Below, piece by piece: positions 8,218-15,076 of a DNA stretch of 64,000 bases. Below the pieces are notes generated by a model that was given only the letters and a program-made list of their open reading frames with translations, ran no database searches and had not been told where the DNA came from. Position 1 is the stretch's first letter. Every line of letters starts with the position of its first letter. A program made the position numbers and the translations under genes. The DNA is from Alphaproteobacteria bacterium (GTDB lineage: Bacteria; Pseudomonadota; Alphaproteobacteria; Rs-D84): positions 113,506 through 177,505 of the forward strand of contig WRCC01000001.1 of NCBI GenBank assembly GCA_009784235.1, written 5' to 3'.

Positions 8218-9011
8218 AAATGTCCTTTTTTCTTAGACTGTTTATAATTTAACATAAAGTTATCACGAACGTCAAGCGCTTTTTTTGGATTAGCTCCACG
8301 CAGACCTTTTATATCAGAATTATCTAATCTCCACAATTTATGCAAGAGAGATGGTTCATCTGGAATTTCAGATTCAATACCGAGCTTAACTTTATAAAAT
8401 CTGGGTAAACCAACTTTGCAACCCTTTCGCCATACAAATGGAACGTCTTCAGAGCCTGGTACGCTCTTATAACGGACTCTGGATACGTCGCCAATACCAG
8501 GACGCCTGGACATGATAGCAAATGGAGACGAGGGCAAATTTGATGTGTCTTTACCAATAAACTTTTTAAGATGGTAACCAGCAACATATTGTGCACTATC
8601 AGGTGTAAGCGCTCCAAAATGAACCTGACCATAAGGCCATTGCGGTAAATCAACATAGCCCGGTTTACCAACAGGAGAATAACCAAGAAATGCAACATGA
8701 TAATGTGGGCGCATCGATTTTTCACCATACTCACCACAGGCATAATATTTAAATACATGGCCGGATTTACGCATACGTTTAAAGAAAAGTTGTAATTCTC
8801 TAACGAAAACAACATTAGGCATATCCTCATCTCGATAAGTTAAAGTCATAAAACAATTATCTTTATATTTTGAGGCCTCATGCATAATACGAATAGACCA
8901 TGAACGAGCATGATTTATACGACAAGGTATACACTGACCACAAGATACTACAACACGCTTATCAACACCATCATTCCATTTCGATGGTTTTAAAGGAAAT
9001 AAACAAATCAT
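8214..9011 (-). CDS. Microvirus replication initiation protein VP4 (HUH endonuclease)
   Basis: The 265-residue protein is the rolling-circle initiator of a microvirus: it nicks the double-stranded form at the origin and stays attached through a tyrosine. Visible features are the N-terminal 'CGQCIPCR' motif typical of gokushovirus VP4, the 'FMTLTYRDED' strand, the HUH metal motif 'RPHYHVAFLG', and the tyrosine motif 'SAQYVAGYHLKK' with two tyrosines. Length and order fit the family. Its ribosome-binding site AGAGG is buried in a perfect hairpin that also holds the stop of the preceding small gene, which suggests coupled or restrained translation. Confidence 0.95.
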   Translation of the reverse strand: MICLFPLKPSKWNDGVDKRVVVSCGQCIPCRINHARSWSIRIMHEASKYKDNCFMTLTYRDEDMPNVVFVRELQLFFKRMRKSGHVFKYYACGEYGEKSMRPHYHVAFLGYSPVGKPGYVDLPQWPYGQVHFGALTPDSAQYVAGYHLKKFIGKDTSNLPSSPFAIMSRRPGIGDVSRVRYKSVPGSEDVPFVWRKGCKVGLPRFYKVKLGIESEIPDEPSLLHKLWRLDNSDIKGLRGANPKKALDVRDNFMLNYKQSKKKGHL

Positions 9012-9012
9012 A

Positions 9013-9038
9013 GCTTAACCTCTATTTAGAGGTTAAGC
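9013..9038 (-). promoter_or_regulatory. Hairpin sequestering the VP4 ribosome-binding site
   Basis: A perfect 12-bp stem with a 2-nt loop (GCTTAACCTCTA/TAGAGGTTAAGC). On the minus strand the 3' arm contains AGAGG, seven bases before the VP4 ATG, and the 5' arm contains the TAA stop of the small basic-protein gene. Ribosomes finishing that gene would melt the stem, so VP4 output may depend on upstream translation. Confidence 0.75.
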
Positions 9039-9158
9039 TCTACGACCACGATATGTAGACACACGAGCTCGCTTAGGACGACGAAAGAATTTTTTAAAGC
9101 CACCAAAGACTTTACGAGCACGATTAAATGTACGTTTATATTTACGACGAAATGCCAT
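9033..9158 (-). CDS. Small basic DNA-binding protein of the microvirus (J/VP8-like)
   Basis: This 41-residue ORF is missing from the ORF track. It begins 'MAFRRKYKRTFNRARK' and is very rich in Arg and Lys throughout, ending 'YRGRRA'. Such peptides bind and condense the single-stranded genome inside microvirus capsids, equivalent in role to phiX174 J. A clear AAAAAAGGAG sits eight bases before the ATG. It lies between VP2 and VP4, the usual place in gokushoviruses. The stop codon falls inside the hairpin that covers the VP4 ribosome-binding site. Confidence 0.88.
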   Translation of the reverse strand: MAFRRKYKRTFNRARKVFGGFKKFFRRPKRARVSTYRGRRA

Positions 9159-9172
9159 AACAGACTCCTTTT

Positions 9173-9808
9173 TTAACGGTTATTTATCCACCTAACTATT
9201 CTGTTAGGATGATTCTTATCATCAATAGATTGACGCCAAGAATTAGCTCTTTCACCAGCACGATTAATAGCACCACGAACACTAGAAACAGCACCACGAG
9301 CAATAGACTCATAAGCAGACTCATGAGACTGAGCACCAGGACGGCTTTCTACAACTCCGGCATTGTGAGTAGCAATACGAGCAGCCGCAGAAGCTTCACG
9401 AGTTTGCTCAGCAAGTAACTTATTCTGAGCACCTAAATTACGAGTACTGGCCATAGTATGAGACAATGTAGCCAAATTCATAGCATGATCAAGGGGGTTA
9501 GAACCTTGAACTCCCGGAGCTTCAACTCCAGAACTTCCAGAACTTATTCCACCAAACAGGGGATTAATACCAGCATCTTCAAGACGACCACGTTGATTAA
9601 TCGGATCCGAATACTCTTGCTCACGACGCTCAGCATCTAATTGCTCAGCACGACGAGCTTTATTACCAGTAATAGTCTCATGTATAACACCACCAGGCAT
9701 AACTGACTTAACGGCACTATAACCACCACCAGTGGACATATTAAAGGTCAAATCTTTTGCCCATCTATTCCAAGGATTTTTAAAAACTTTTTTTAAGAAC
9801 TTCACCAA
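9173..9808 (-). CDS. Microvirus DNA pilot protein VP2
   Basis: The pilot protein helps the genome cross the cell envelope at infection (the H-protein role in phiX174). The 211-residue product has the features of gokushovirus VP2: 'RREQEYSDPINQRGRLEDAGINP', where 'RLEDAGINPLFGG' resembles the conserved 'M..AGINP' motif, then a Gly/Ser-rich segment and a long Ala-rich helical stretch. The ORF track begins at a TTG (9808); the GTG at 9805 is better spaced from the GGAG signal and may be the true start. It is preceded by a strong hairpin after VP3. Confidence 0.9.
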   Translation of the reverse strand: MVKFLKKVFKNPWNRWAKDLTFNMSTGGGYSAVKSVMPGGVIHETITGNKARRAEQLDAERREQEYSDPINQRGRLEDAGINPLFGGISSGSSGVEAPGVQGSNPLDHAMNLATLSHTMASTRNLGAQNKLLAEQTREASAAARIATHNAGVVESRPGAQSHESAYESIARGAVSSVRGAINRAGERANSWRQSIDDKNHPNRIVRWINNR

Positions 9809-9829
9809 TAACTCCGTTTTTTGGTGTCA

Positions 9830-9867
9830 GTCCGCACTGTTACATCAAGAAGAGATACAGTGCGGAC
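9830..9867 (-). other. Strong hairpin between VP3 and VP2
   Basis: GTCCGCACTGT and ACAGTGCGGAC form an 11-bp perfect stem with a 16-nt loop. No T-run follows on the minus strand, so it may protect mRNA ends or slow polymerase instead of acting as a classical terminator. Intergenic hairpins are common in microviruses. Confidence 0.65.
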
Positions 9868-9875
9868 ATTTTTGG

Positions 9876-10430
9876 TCACTCAACTTTGTTATCGTTCGCC
9901 GAAGGTTCATCCATCGGCTTTTTGTCGGCCTTAGCCTTTTGAATTGGCTGGCCGACCTCCGCCTCGGATTCACCATCGGCTTCTTCTACGAAGGAGTGAC
10001 CTCTAGACTCGAGATAGTTTTCAATCATATTCATTCGAATATCATATTGCTCGAGTATATCTTCGGCTTGTTCAATGGACAATCCGGATAGCTCTTCAGG
10101 GGTATATTCTTTGGCATCTTTATCTTCCAAAGAAGTTTGCACCCATTCGGGCAAAGCTACACCATTGTTTATAAGACCATTTACGTCCTTTTTAGACATA
10201 TTATGGATACGAACGCACCTATCTACCATCTGTTGTATTGATTCGCCTGTATCAGGCTCTGTTTCATCAGGAAGAGCATTGTACTCATAACCCAAACTAC
10301 GCATAGTACAACAAGTATTTAAAACTTTAGTATCGTATTGCAGTTTTTCATCCTTGGTGAAACTTTCACCAAGGGGGTCTACACACTGAAATTCAACACA
10401 ATCATAATTAGCTTTATATCTAGAAAACAT
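9876..10430 (-). CDS. Microvirus internal scaffolding protein VP3
   Basis: VP3 guides procapsid assembly and is lost on maturation. The 184-residue product is acidic and mostly helical, with no membrane segment. It lies directly after the capsid gene, the standard gokushovirus position, behind AAAGGAG seven bases from the ATG. Its N-terminal 'VDPLGESFTKDEKL' and the central 'DVNGLINNGVALPEW' match what is typical of VP3. The Glu- and Lys-rich C-terminal tail is longer than the core fold needs. The assignment rests on gene order plus overall character. Confidence 0.88.
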   Translation of the reverse strand: MFSRYKANYDCVEFQCVDPLGESFTKDEKLQYDTKVLNTCCTMRSLGYEYNALPDETEPDTGESIQQMVDRCVRIHNMSKKDVNGLINNGVALPEWVQTSLEDKDAKEYTPEELSGLSIEQAEDILEQYDIRMNMIENYLESRGHSFVEEADGESEAEVGQPIQKAKADKKPMDEPSANDNKVE

Positions 10431-10441
10431 AACAAACTCCT

Positions 10442-12031
10442 TTAAGCATGATCTATACGACCAGACGTTCCACGTTTAGGCATTGGACGCAAAGCTTTAA
10501 TGTGATGCATCATTTCAACTACCCAAGGTGACTGATCAGTTATCTTAAATGGACGACCACCGGGACGACACTGAATAAAATCAGAATTAAGTGATTGCTC
10601 ATTAGAAAAAACACGCTGCCATGCAAAAAAATCAAGATTAGTCTTAACAAGTCCATGAACAGAAGGGAGAATATGACGATACTCATCCCAAACGTCTTGA
10701 TAACCAAACACAGCATTAGGGTTACGACCTTGAGTTGCATCTACTTCATATTTATAAACAGGCTGTTGAGATAAATGAGCAAAGACAGGAATATAATGGT
10801 CAAATCGAGTCAACTTTGTAAAATGACGAGATAATGACTGTTGATACTGTCCTTTCGGGCGAATATATATAAATCCTAAGACCCATCCGTCTTCAACAAA
10901 AGACTTAGTAAATTCATGGGTCTCTTGAGCAGTAAATCCATGACCACCAAGTTGTCCAAGGGGTTGGTCACCAGAAGTTTCAGAAGTCTGCAGTACTTCA
11001 CGGAAAATAACAGGAGATTGACCACCACCAAGAAATTCAGCACGCTGTAAACGACTATCAGGGGGAATAACATTAAACAAATTACGCAAATGCTCTGTAT
11101 AACGGTTACCACCGTCCATATTTATTTCAAACAATAACTGAGTCTGAAAACCTTGACGAACATCCGGCACAGGAATACCGGCCGCAAGAGAAGTCTTAGC
11201 AACCAAATTCAAAGGTTTAACACCTGTAGGAGCCGCAGTAGCATTAGCAGTAGTACCAACAATACCAGTAGTACTCACACCAAGAACTTGATTCTGAGCA
11301 GGAAATGAACCATTAAAATAAGCCATACGCAAAACTTCATTAGCAGTAATAGAGTTATCTGTAGGACTAGTCACAACTGGAGAATCGCCAATAAGGGGAA
11401 TAGTAACAACTGGACCTTTTTGACGCTGTTGAACAGAAGAAGTTAAATAATCTCTGCCCCAATTTACACGGGGCATACCACCTCTAGAAGTGGGCAAATC
11501 ACCAAAGTAATCTCTCCACCAATTTAAATTAACTTGATTACCAGACGTACGCGGATAATCGACTTCAGGTTGTATATTTTGATCACGTATCCAATCAGAC
11601 CAAACTTTAGCAATAGCACGCAAAGGCTCTTCAGTAACAGCAATACCACGAAAATCTAAAGGAAAGCCAATATAATCCAAAATAGATTCAGCCTGAGCAG
11701 TGCCGGCATAAACATGACTCGGGGCAGTAGGGGGAGTAATATTATCAACAGACAAATCACGACCATCTTTAGCTCCTGTAATCATGGTTTCCCAATCATC
11801 AAACAATAAACGATTAGGTACAAAGAAATAACGAGTATAAGCTTTTACTTGATGCATAAGCGGAAATAAGGGAACATTATAAGCACGAACAACCATACGA
11901 GTCTTAACATTCCAAACATCACCGGGTAAAACACGTTGTACAAGCATAGGATTAAAAGTACCTGTATCCATAGTAAAAACACGGGGATGACTTAAATTAA
12001 ATAAATTACGACGGTTATTTTTTACTCTCAT
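10442..12031 (-). CDS. Microvirus major capsid protein VP1 (F-type)
   Basis: This 529-residue protein forms the T=1 shell. The start 'NLFNLSHPRVFTMDTGTFNPM' and 'VLPGDVWNVKTRMVVRAYN' are typical of gokushovirus VP1, as are 'LMHQVKAYTRYFFVPNRLLFDDWE' and the late 'HYIPVFAHLSQQPVYKYE' region. Size matches the group, which carries an extra surface loop compared with phiX174 F. That loop probably spans the variable Thr/Pro/Ala-rich section around residues 215-270 and would recognise the host. GGAG lies seven bases before the ATG. No disruption is seen. Confidence 0.96.
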   Translation of the reverse strand: MRVKNNRRNLFNLSHPRVFTMDTGTFNPMLVQRVLPGDVWNVKTRMVVRAYNVPLFPLMHQVKAYTRYFFVPNRLLFDDWETMITGAKDGRDLSVDNITPPTAPSHVYAGTAQAESILDYIGFPLDFRGIAVTEEPLRAIAKVWSDWIRDQNIQPEVDYPRTSGNQVNLNWWRDYFGDLPTSRGGMPRVNWGRDYLTSSVQQRQKGPVVTIPLIGDSPVVTSPTDNSITANEVLRMAYFNGSFPAQNQVLGVSTTGIVGTTANATAAPTGVKPLNLVAKTSLAAGIPVPDVRQGFQTQLLFEINMDGGNRYTEHLRNLFNVIPPDSRLQRAEFLGGGQSPVIFREVLQTSETSGDQPLGQLGGHGFTAQETHEFTKSFVEDGWVLGFIYIRPKGQYQQSLSRHFTKLTRFDHYIPVFAHLSQQPVYKYEVDATQGRNPNAVFGYQDVWDEYRHILPSVHGLVKTNLDFFAWQRVFSNEQSLNSDFIQCRPGGRPFKITDQSPWVVEMMHHIKALRPMPKRGTSGRIDHA

Positions 12032-12040
12032 ATCAAGCTC

Positions 12041-12121
12041 CTATATCAAACTCAATGCAGTACCTAAGCCTGCAAGAAAAGCAGTCCCATATTTCAGGAC
12101 TGCTGTAAATATTTTAATCAT
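12041..12121 (-). CDS. 26-residue hydrophobic ORF between the first microvirus gene and VP1
   Basis: This ORF is too short for the ORF track. It begins 'MIKIFTAVLKYG' and continues as a Leu/Ala/Gly-rich hydrophobic helix ending 'LSLI'. Its ATG overlaps the end of the 106-residue gene, with GGAG eight to nine bases upstream. A terminator-like hairpin lies within it, so the same DNA can be read as a terminator, and the ORF may be chance. If real, it is a second single-helix membrane peptide in this phage. Confidence 0.38.
   Translation of the reverse strand: MIKIFTAVLKYGTAFLAGLGTALSLI
12076..12104 (-). terminator. Terminator-like hairpin between the first microvirus gene and VP1
   Basis: On the minus strand AGCAGTCC-N9-GGACTGCT (8-bp stem) is followed by TTTTCTT. 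It would end or reduce transcription from the upstream gene before VP1. Microvirus genomes often use such partial terminators to set mRNA ratios. Confidence 0.6.
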
Positions 12122-12434
12122 CTTCATTCTCCGGCATATCATCTGTAGTCGAAACACAGAAATTTTCACAAATACGCATATCAAACTCAAACAATTTATC
12201 TTCATCTAATTTATAATCATCAACTTTAACAGCTAACAATTCCTTAAACTTTTTAATAACTTCATCATAATTAAATTCTTCACAATCTTGGATATAAGAA
12301 TACAGCATCCGAGAAACAGAATTCATAAAAGCAGTAGATATAAATTCAGCAGTAAAAGTAGCAGAGAGAGAACCCAACTTTTTTTGATTCATACCGGCAC
12401 GAAGTTTCAAAAGAGAAGATTTTTTCATATTCAT
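12114..12434 (-). CDS. Small microvirus accessory protein (VP5-like position)
   Basis: A 106-residue protein with a basic N-terminus ('KKSSLLKLRAGMNQKK') and a strongly acidic C-terminus ending 'DDMPENEDD'. I see no known motif. It is the first gene after the attachment site in reading direction, where gokushoviruses place a small non-structural protein (VP5). AAGGAG lies upstream of the first ATG. A second ATG two codons on is also possible. The function is unknown; a role in DNA synthesis or packaging control would be a guess from other microviruses. Confidence 0.7.
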   Translation of the reverse strand: MNMKKSSLLKLRAGMNQKKLGSLSATFTAEFISTAFMNSVSRMLYSYIQDCEEFNYDEVIKKFKELLAVKVDDYKLDEDKLFEFDMRICENFCVSTTDDMPENEDD

Positions 12435-12476
12435 TATAACACTCCTTGTGTTTTGACAATTATTAATATTAAGAAT

Positions 12477-12504
12477 AAAGGCGCATAATATATATTATGT
12501 ATAG
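12477..12504. other. dif-type XerC/XerD site, right prophage end (att)
   Basis: The same core as at 8136, GCGCATAATATATATTATG, here followed by host sequence TATAGTTC. The pre-insertion chromosomal site can be rebuilt by joining the left flank of the first copy to the right flank of this one. This suggests that the window lies near the replication terminus. Confidence 0.9.
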
Positions 12505-12509
12505 TTCAA

Positions 12510-12562
12510 GATGTATAGTGGCACATATTGGCAAAATTTGCCAATATGTGCCACTATACATC
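12510..12562. repeat. 53-nt perfect palindrome next to the dif site
   Basis: Two 26-nt arms (GATGTATAGTGGCACATATT... and its exact complement) flank a single A. It begins ten bases outside the right att site on the host side. No T-run follows, so it is not a usual terminator. It could be a cruciform-forming element, a binding site, or the remnant of an earlier dif-integrated element. Confidence 0.9.
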
Positions 12563-12781
12563 GCGTGCCGCAAACATATACATAATATATAAATAATTTA
12601 CTTCAAATTATGTTCGGAATAGATTGAATATTCATAATAATTTTAATTTATTAAATCAGTCTGAGAAATAAAAACTACGGTTTTGGGATTTGTGGAAGGC
12701 AAGCTTTGAGACGACAATCACCCCGCTTTCATCATTCTTATAACCTCACGGCTTATTTTGCGGTTTCTTGCAGGATTGCTA

Positions 12782-12809
12782 TTGACGGCTTTGGTTTTAT
12801 TGGTATTAT
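12782..12809 (+). promoter_or_regulatory. Promoter of the 167-residue orphan gene (predicted leaderless)
   Basis: TTGACG, a 16-base spacer, then TATTAT. The -10 box ends six bases before the ATG at 12816, with no room for a ribosome-binding site, so transcription would start at or next to the start codon. The stretch from the palindrome to here (about 220 bases) shows no other gene. Confidence 0.65.
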
Positions 12810-12815
12810 AAAAGA

Positions 12816-13319
12816 ATGAAAAATTTAGAATTAGAAAAAGACCCCATTGCAATTGCTCTACAAACCTTGTCTTCTGAGGACATTGTAGCCAATTTCAATG
12901 AAATACTAAAAACAGCTTTTTATCCCAATATTCATGTCGGAAAAGTTTGCCGAATTTATCATGCAATACTAATTATTGAGCAAGCAAAAGGGTATCTGGA
13001 AGCACCGCAAATTTTACGGTTATGTAAAGAAATTGGGTGGGATTGGCGTGTATGTAAAATACTTTTACAATCTGCTAATCTAAATGCAAAATTAAATACA
13101 AGGCAGCGTATATTTTTGATTAAAAAAGCGCATTGTACTTTTAATTCATCGTTATCATTTAATAAAATGTTTGCACACGGCATTTATAATTATCAAGAAC
13201 AAATTATCAAAAAATTTAATTATCATAATCAGCCCGCAGATATTAAAATGCAGGTTTTGAATTCAGCGCAGAGATTAGTTTCGTTTAAAATTAATTGCCA
13301 TAAACAAGGTTCTTTATGA
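12816..13319 (+). CDS. Protein of unknown function next to the dif region
   Basis: I do not recognise this 167-residue protein. It is soluble, Lys/Ile/Asn-rich and mostly helical in character, with scattered cysteines ('GKVCRIYH', 'RLCKEIG', 'WRVCKILLQ'). The low GC content and codon use look unlike the neighbouring housekeeping genes, which hints at acquired DNA. It is alone on its strand, with its own promoter, and ends two bases before the stop of the convergent XRE regulator gene. It lies outside the prophage att sites, so it is not part of the phage. Confidence 0.65.
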   Translation: MKNLELEKDPIAIALQTLSSEDIVANFNEILKTAFYPNIHVGKVCRIYHAILIIEQAKGYLEAPQILRLCKEIGWDWRVCKILLQSANLNAKLNTRQRIFLIKKAHCTFNSSLSFNKMFAHGIYNYQEQIIKKFNYHNQPADIKMQVLNSAQRLVSFKINCHKQGSL

Positions 13320-13320
13320 C

Positions 13321-13845
13321 CTATTCTGGCTTGTCCATTGGTGTTGGCGTTGTGGCGGCCAAGCTTTTCATTAAATCAAGTATCATCCGGCGTTTGTCAT
13401 CAGTTGGCAATTTCCAGTACAAATTCACAAGTTGAAGCGATTCATTGTTGCCCAGGGGGTCGTTTGGTGATGGTTCGGCGACTTTGTGAATCTTGGTTTT
13501 GCCACCAGTGTCGGTTTGGGATATATTTGGATGTCGCGCATGTTGATGTGGCAGTCCGCTGAAAAAGAATGCAACCGGCGCGTCCAGCGCGATACCAATT
13601 TGAAACAAGCGCGATGCAGACACCCGATTACCGGCTTTTTCATATTTTTGCATCTGTTGGAATGTTATGCCGCATTTATCGGCCAAGACTTTCTGAGTAA
13701 TGCCAAGCATATTGCGGCGTAATTGAATACGCTGGCCGATATAGGAATCAACCGCAGTCGGAATAGAATTGTTAACAGAATTGTTAACGATAGCGGCGGA
13801 ATTCTTGTTGCTGGGCAAGATTCTGTCTTTGGTCATCGTTGGCAT
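13321..13845 (-). CDS. XRE-family helix-turn-helix regulator
   Basis: Residues 32-95 form an XRE/Cro-type DNA-binding domain: 'IGQRIQLRRNMLGITQKVLA', 'CGITFQQMQKYEKAGNRVS', 'LFQIGIALDAPVAFFF'. This version, with 'YEKG/AxNRxS' in the recognition helix, is common in alphaproteobacteria. The N-terminal 30 residues are Asn/Ser-rich and probably disordered; the true start could be the internal ATG a few codons in. The C-terminus has a second helical segment ('LQLVNLYWKLPTDDKRRMIL') that may dimerise. Single gene, targets unknown. Confidence 0.88.
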   Translation of the reverse strand: MPTMTKDRILPSNKNSAAIVNNSVNNSIPTAVDSYIGQRIQLRRNMLGITQKVLADKCGITFQQMQKYEKAGNRVSASRLFQIGIALDAPVAFFFSGLPHQHARHPNISQTDTGGKTKIHKVAEPSPNDPLGNNESLQLVNLYWKLPTDDKRRMILDLMKSLAATTPTPMDKPE

Positions 13846-13912
13846 GATACGCCTTTTTAATAATTTTGCAAGAGAAAAAGGATAAATATCCCATTATCCA
13901 ATAGATTTTCTT

Positions 13913-13995
13913 GAAAAAAACAGGACGACCCGGATGTCTGATGCTGGATTGCTGGTTTCCCCCTGGCCCGCTGGCACTGAATGCCGTCCGTCCTG
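13913..13995 (-). ncRNA. ffs: SRP RNA (4.5S-like) candidate
   Basis: A transcript of about 83 nt is bounded by a good promoter and a T-run terminator. The ends pair (CAGGACG/CGTCCTG) and the whole folds as one long hairpin. Its tip reads GCCAGG-GG-GAAA-CC-AGCA, which keeps the features of SRP domain IV: an AGG strand opposite AGCA around a GNRA tetraloop. The usual CAGGTCCGGAAGGAAGCAG string is not present; the tip helix is two pairs shorter, so the call is tentative. The protein partner Ffh is encoded at 39.8 kb. The RNA follows tsaD on the same strand but has its own promoter. Confidence 0.58.
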
Positions 13996-14000
13996 TGACA

Positions 14001-14030
14001 ATAATATATATTTATTTAATGGAAAGTCAA
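14001..14030 (-). promoter_or_regulatory. Promoter of the SRP-like RNA
   Basis: On the minus strand TTGACT, an 18-base spacer and TATTAT. Transcription would begin about seven bases on, at the first base of the closing helix of the RNA, which supports both calls. Confidence 0.72.
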
Positions 14031-14043
14031 GATGTGAAAATTC

Positions 14044-15075
14044 TCAGAGCTCTGTTAATGGCCAACGCGGCCGTGGCGCAACCGGTTCGCGGACAATATT
14101 TCCAGCAATATAATTTTCAATTCCGGCCCACGCAATCATTGCACCATTATCAGTGCATAAATTCAATGGTGGCGCAGCGTATTGCATGCCATTGTCGGTC
14201 GCCATTTGTTCCAGGCATGTGCGAATCGCCAAATTTTTTGCAACACCGCCCGCAACAACCAATGTCTTTGGCGCGGCCGCAATAACACGTTCGTCACGCA
14301 ATGCATTTTTCATACGATTTATTACAACATCCACAACCGCAGATTGGAACGATGCACAGAAATCATTTATAAATGATTTTTCACATATATTTTTTTCTTT
14401 ATCCAACATCGTTCGCGCCGCGGTTTTTATACCGCTGAACGAAAAGTTACACCCCGGCTTATCGCATAATGGTCGCGGGAATTTGAATCTTGTACCATCG
14501 CCCTGCTCTGCATGTTTATCAATAATCGGTCCGCCGGGGTATCCCAGTCCCAGCATCTTTGCAACTTTGTCGAATGCTTCGCCCGCGCTGTCGTCCAATG
14601 TTTGTCCGATTAATTCATATTTTCCGACGCCGTCCACCAATAAAATTTGTGTATGTCCACCAGATACCAGCAATAGTAAAAATGGAAATGGGACATCGTT
14701 TGCCAATCGTGGCACCAATGCATGTCCTTCCAGATGATTTACCGCGACCAATGGTTTTCCGGTTGATTGAGCAATTCCGACCGCGCCCATCCATCCGACC
14801 AATACACCACCAATCAGACCGGGACCGGCGGTCGCTGCAATTACATCAATGTCATCAATTGTTTTTTTCGCGTCCGATAATGCGCGACGAACAACATCTT
14901 CGAATGCCAATATATGTGCGCGTGCGGCCAGTTCTGGCACAACGCCACCGAATTTTTGATGTTGTGGGATTTGCGAATAAATTATATGCGATAAAATATT
15001 GCGGTCGCTGTCCACGACAGCCGTGGACGTTTCATCGCATGAAGATTCAATACCAAGACATAAAATTTTTTGCAT
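14044..15075 (-). CDS. tsaD: tRNA N6-adenosine threonylcarbamoyltransferase TsaD
   Basis: TsaD transfers the threonylcarbamoyl group to A37 of tRNAs that read ANN codons, with TsaB/TsaE as partners. The 343-residue form starting 'MQKILCLGIESSCDETS' is the family start; the ten residues before it in the ORF track are an extension over the upstream stop. Metal ligands are present in 'VNHLEGHALVP', and the ASKHA-fold motifs 'LVSGGHTQILLV', 'DDSAGEAFDKVAKMLGL' and 'VVAGGVAKN' are intact. It is the last gene of a minus-strand run that begins with the DUF2155 gene; one base separates it from the gene upstream. Confidence 0.96.
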   Translation of the reverse strand: MQKILCLGIESSCDETSTAVVDSDRNILSHIIYSQIPQHQKFGGVVPELAARAHILAFEDVVRRALSDAKKTIDDIDVIAATAGPGLIGGVLVGWMGAVGIAQSTGKPLVAVNHLEGHALVPRLANDVPFPFLLLLVSGGHTQILLVDGVGKYELIGQTLDDSAGEAFDKVAKMLGLGYPGGPIIDKHAEQGDGTRFKFPRPLCDKPGCNFSFSGIKTAARTMLDKEKNICEKSFINDFCASFQSAVVDVVINRMKNALRDERVIAAAPKTLVVAGGVAKNLAIRTCLEQMATDNGMQYAAPPLNLCTDNGAMIAWAGIENYIAGNIVREPVAPRPRWPLTEL

Positions 15076-15076
15076 A

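Larger units (their letters stand above)
8136..12499 (-). mobile_element. Complete microvirus (gokushovirus-like) prophage integrated at dif
   Basis: A 4,341-bp unit lies between two 23-bp copies of a dif core, which matches the usual 4-5 kb size of small ssDNA microvirus genomes. All genes read on the minus strand, in the order small ORF, major capsid (VP1), scaffold (VP3), pilot (VP2), small basic DNA-binding protein, and replication initiator (VP4), with a tiny ORF at each junction. Every core gene is intact and carries its own AGGAG-type ribosome-binding site, so the element looks functional. There is no integrase; integration through host XerC/XerD is implied by the dif site and is established for enterobacterial gokushovirus prophages. 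The host lineage here differs from those. Confidence 0.93.

Noticed and set aside
8324-8830. 168-residue ORF inside VP4 in another frame
   Set aside because: It has no start signal and mirrors VP4 codons; a low-complexity hydrophobic product from frame shadowing.
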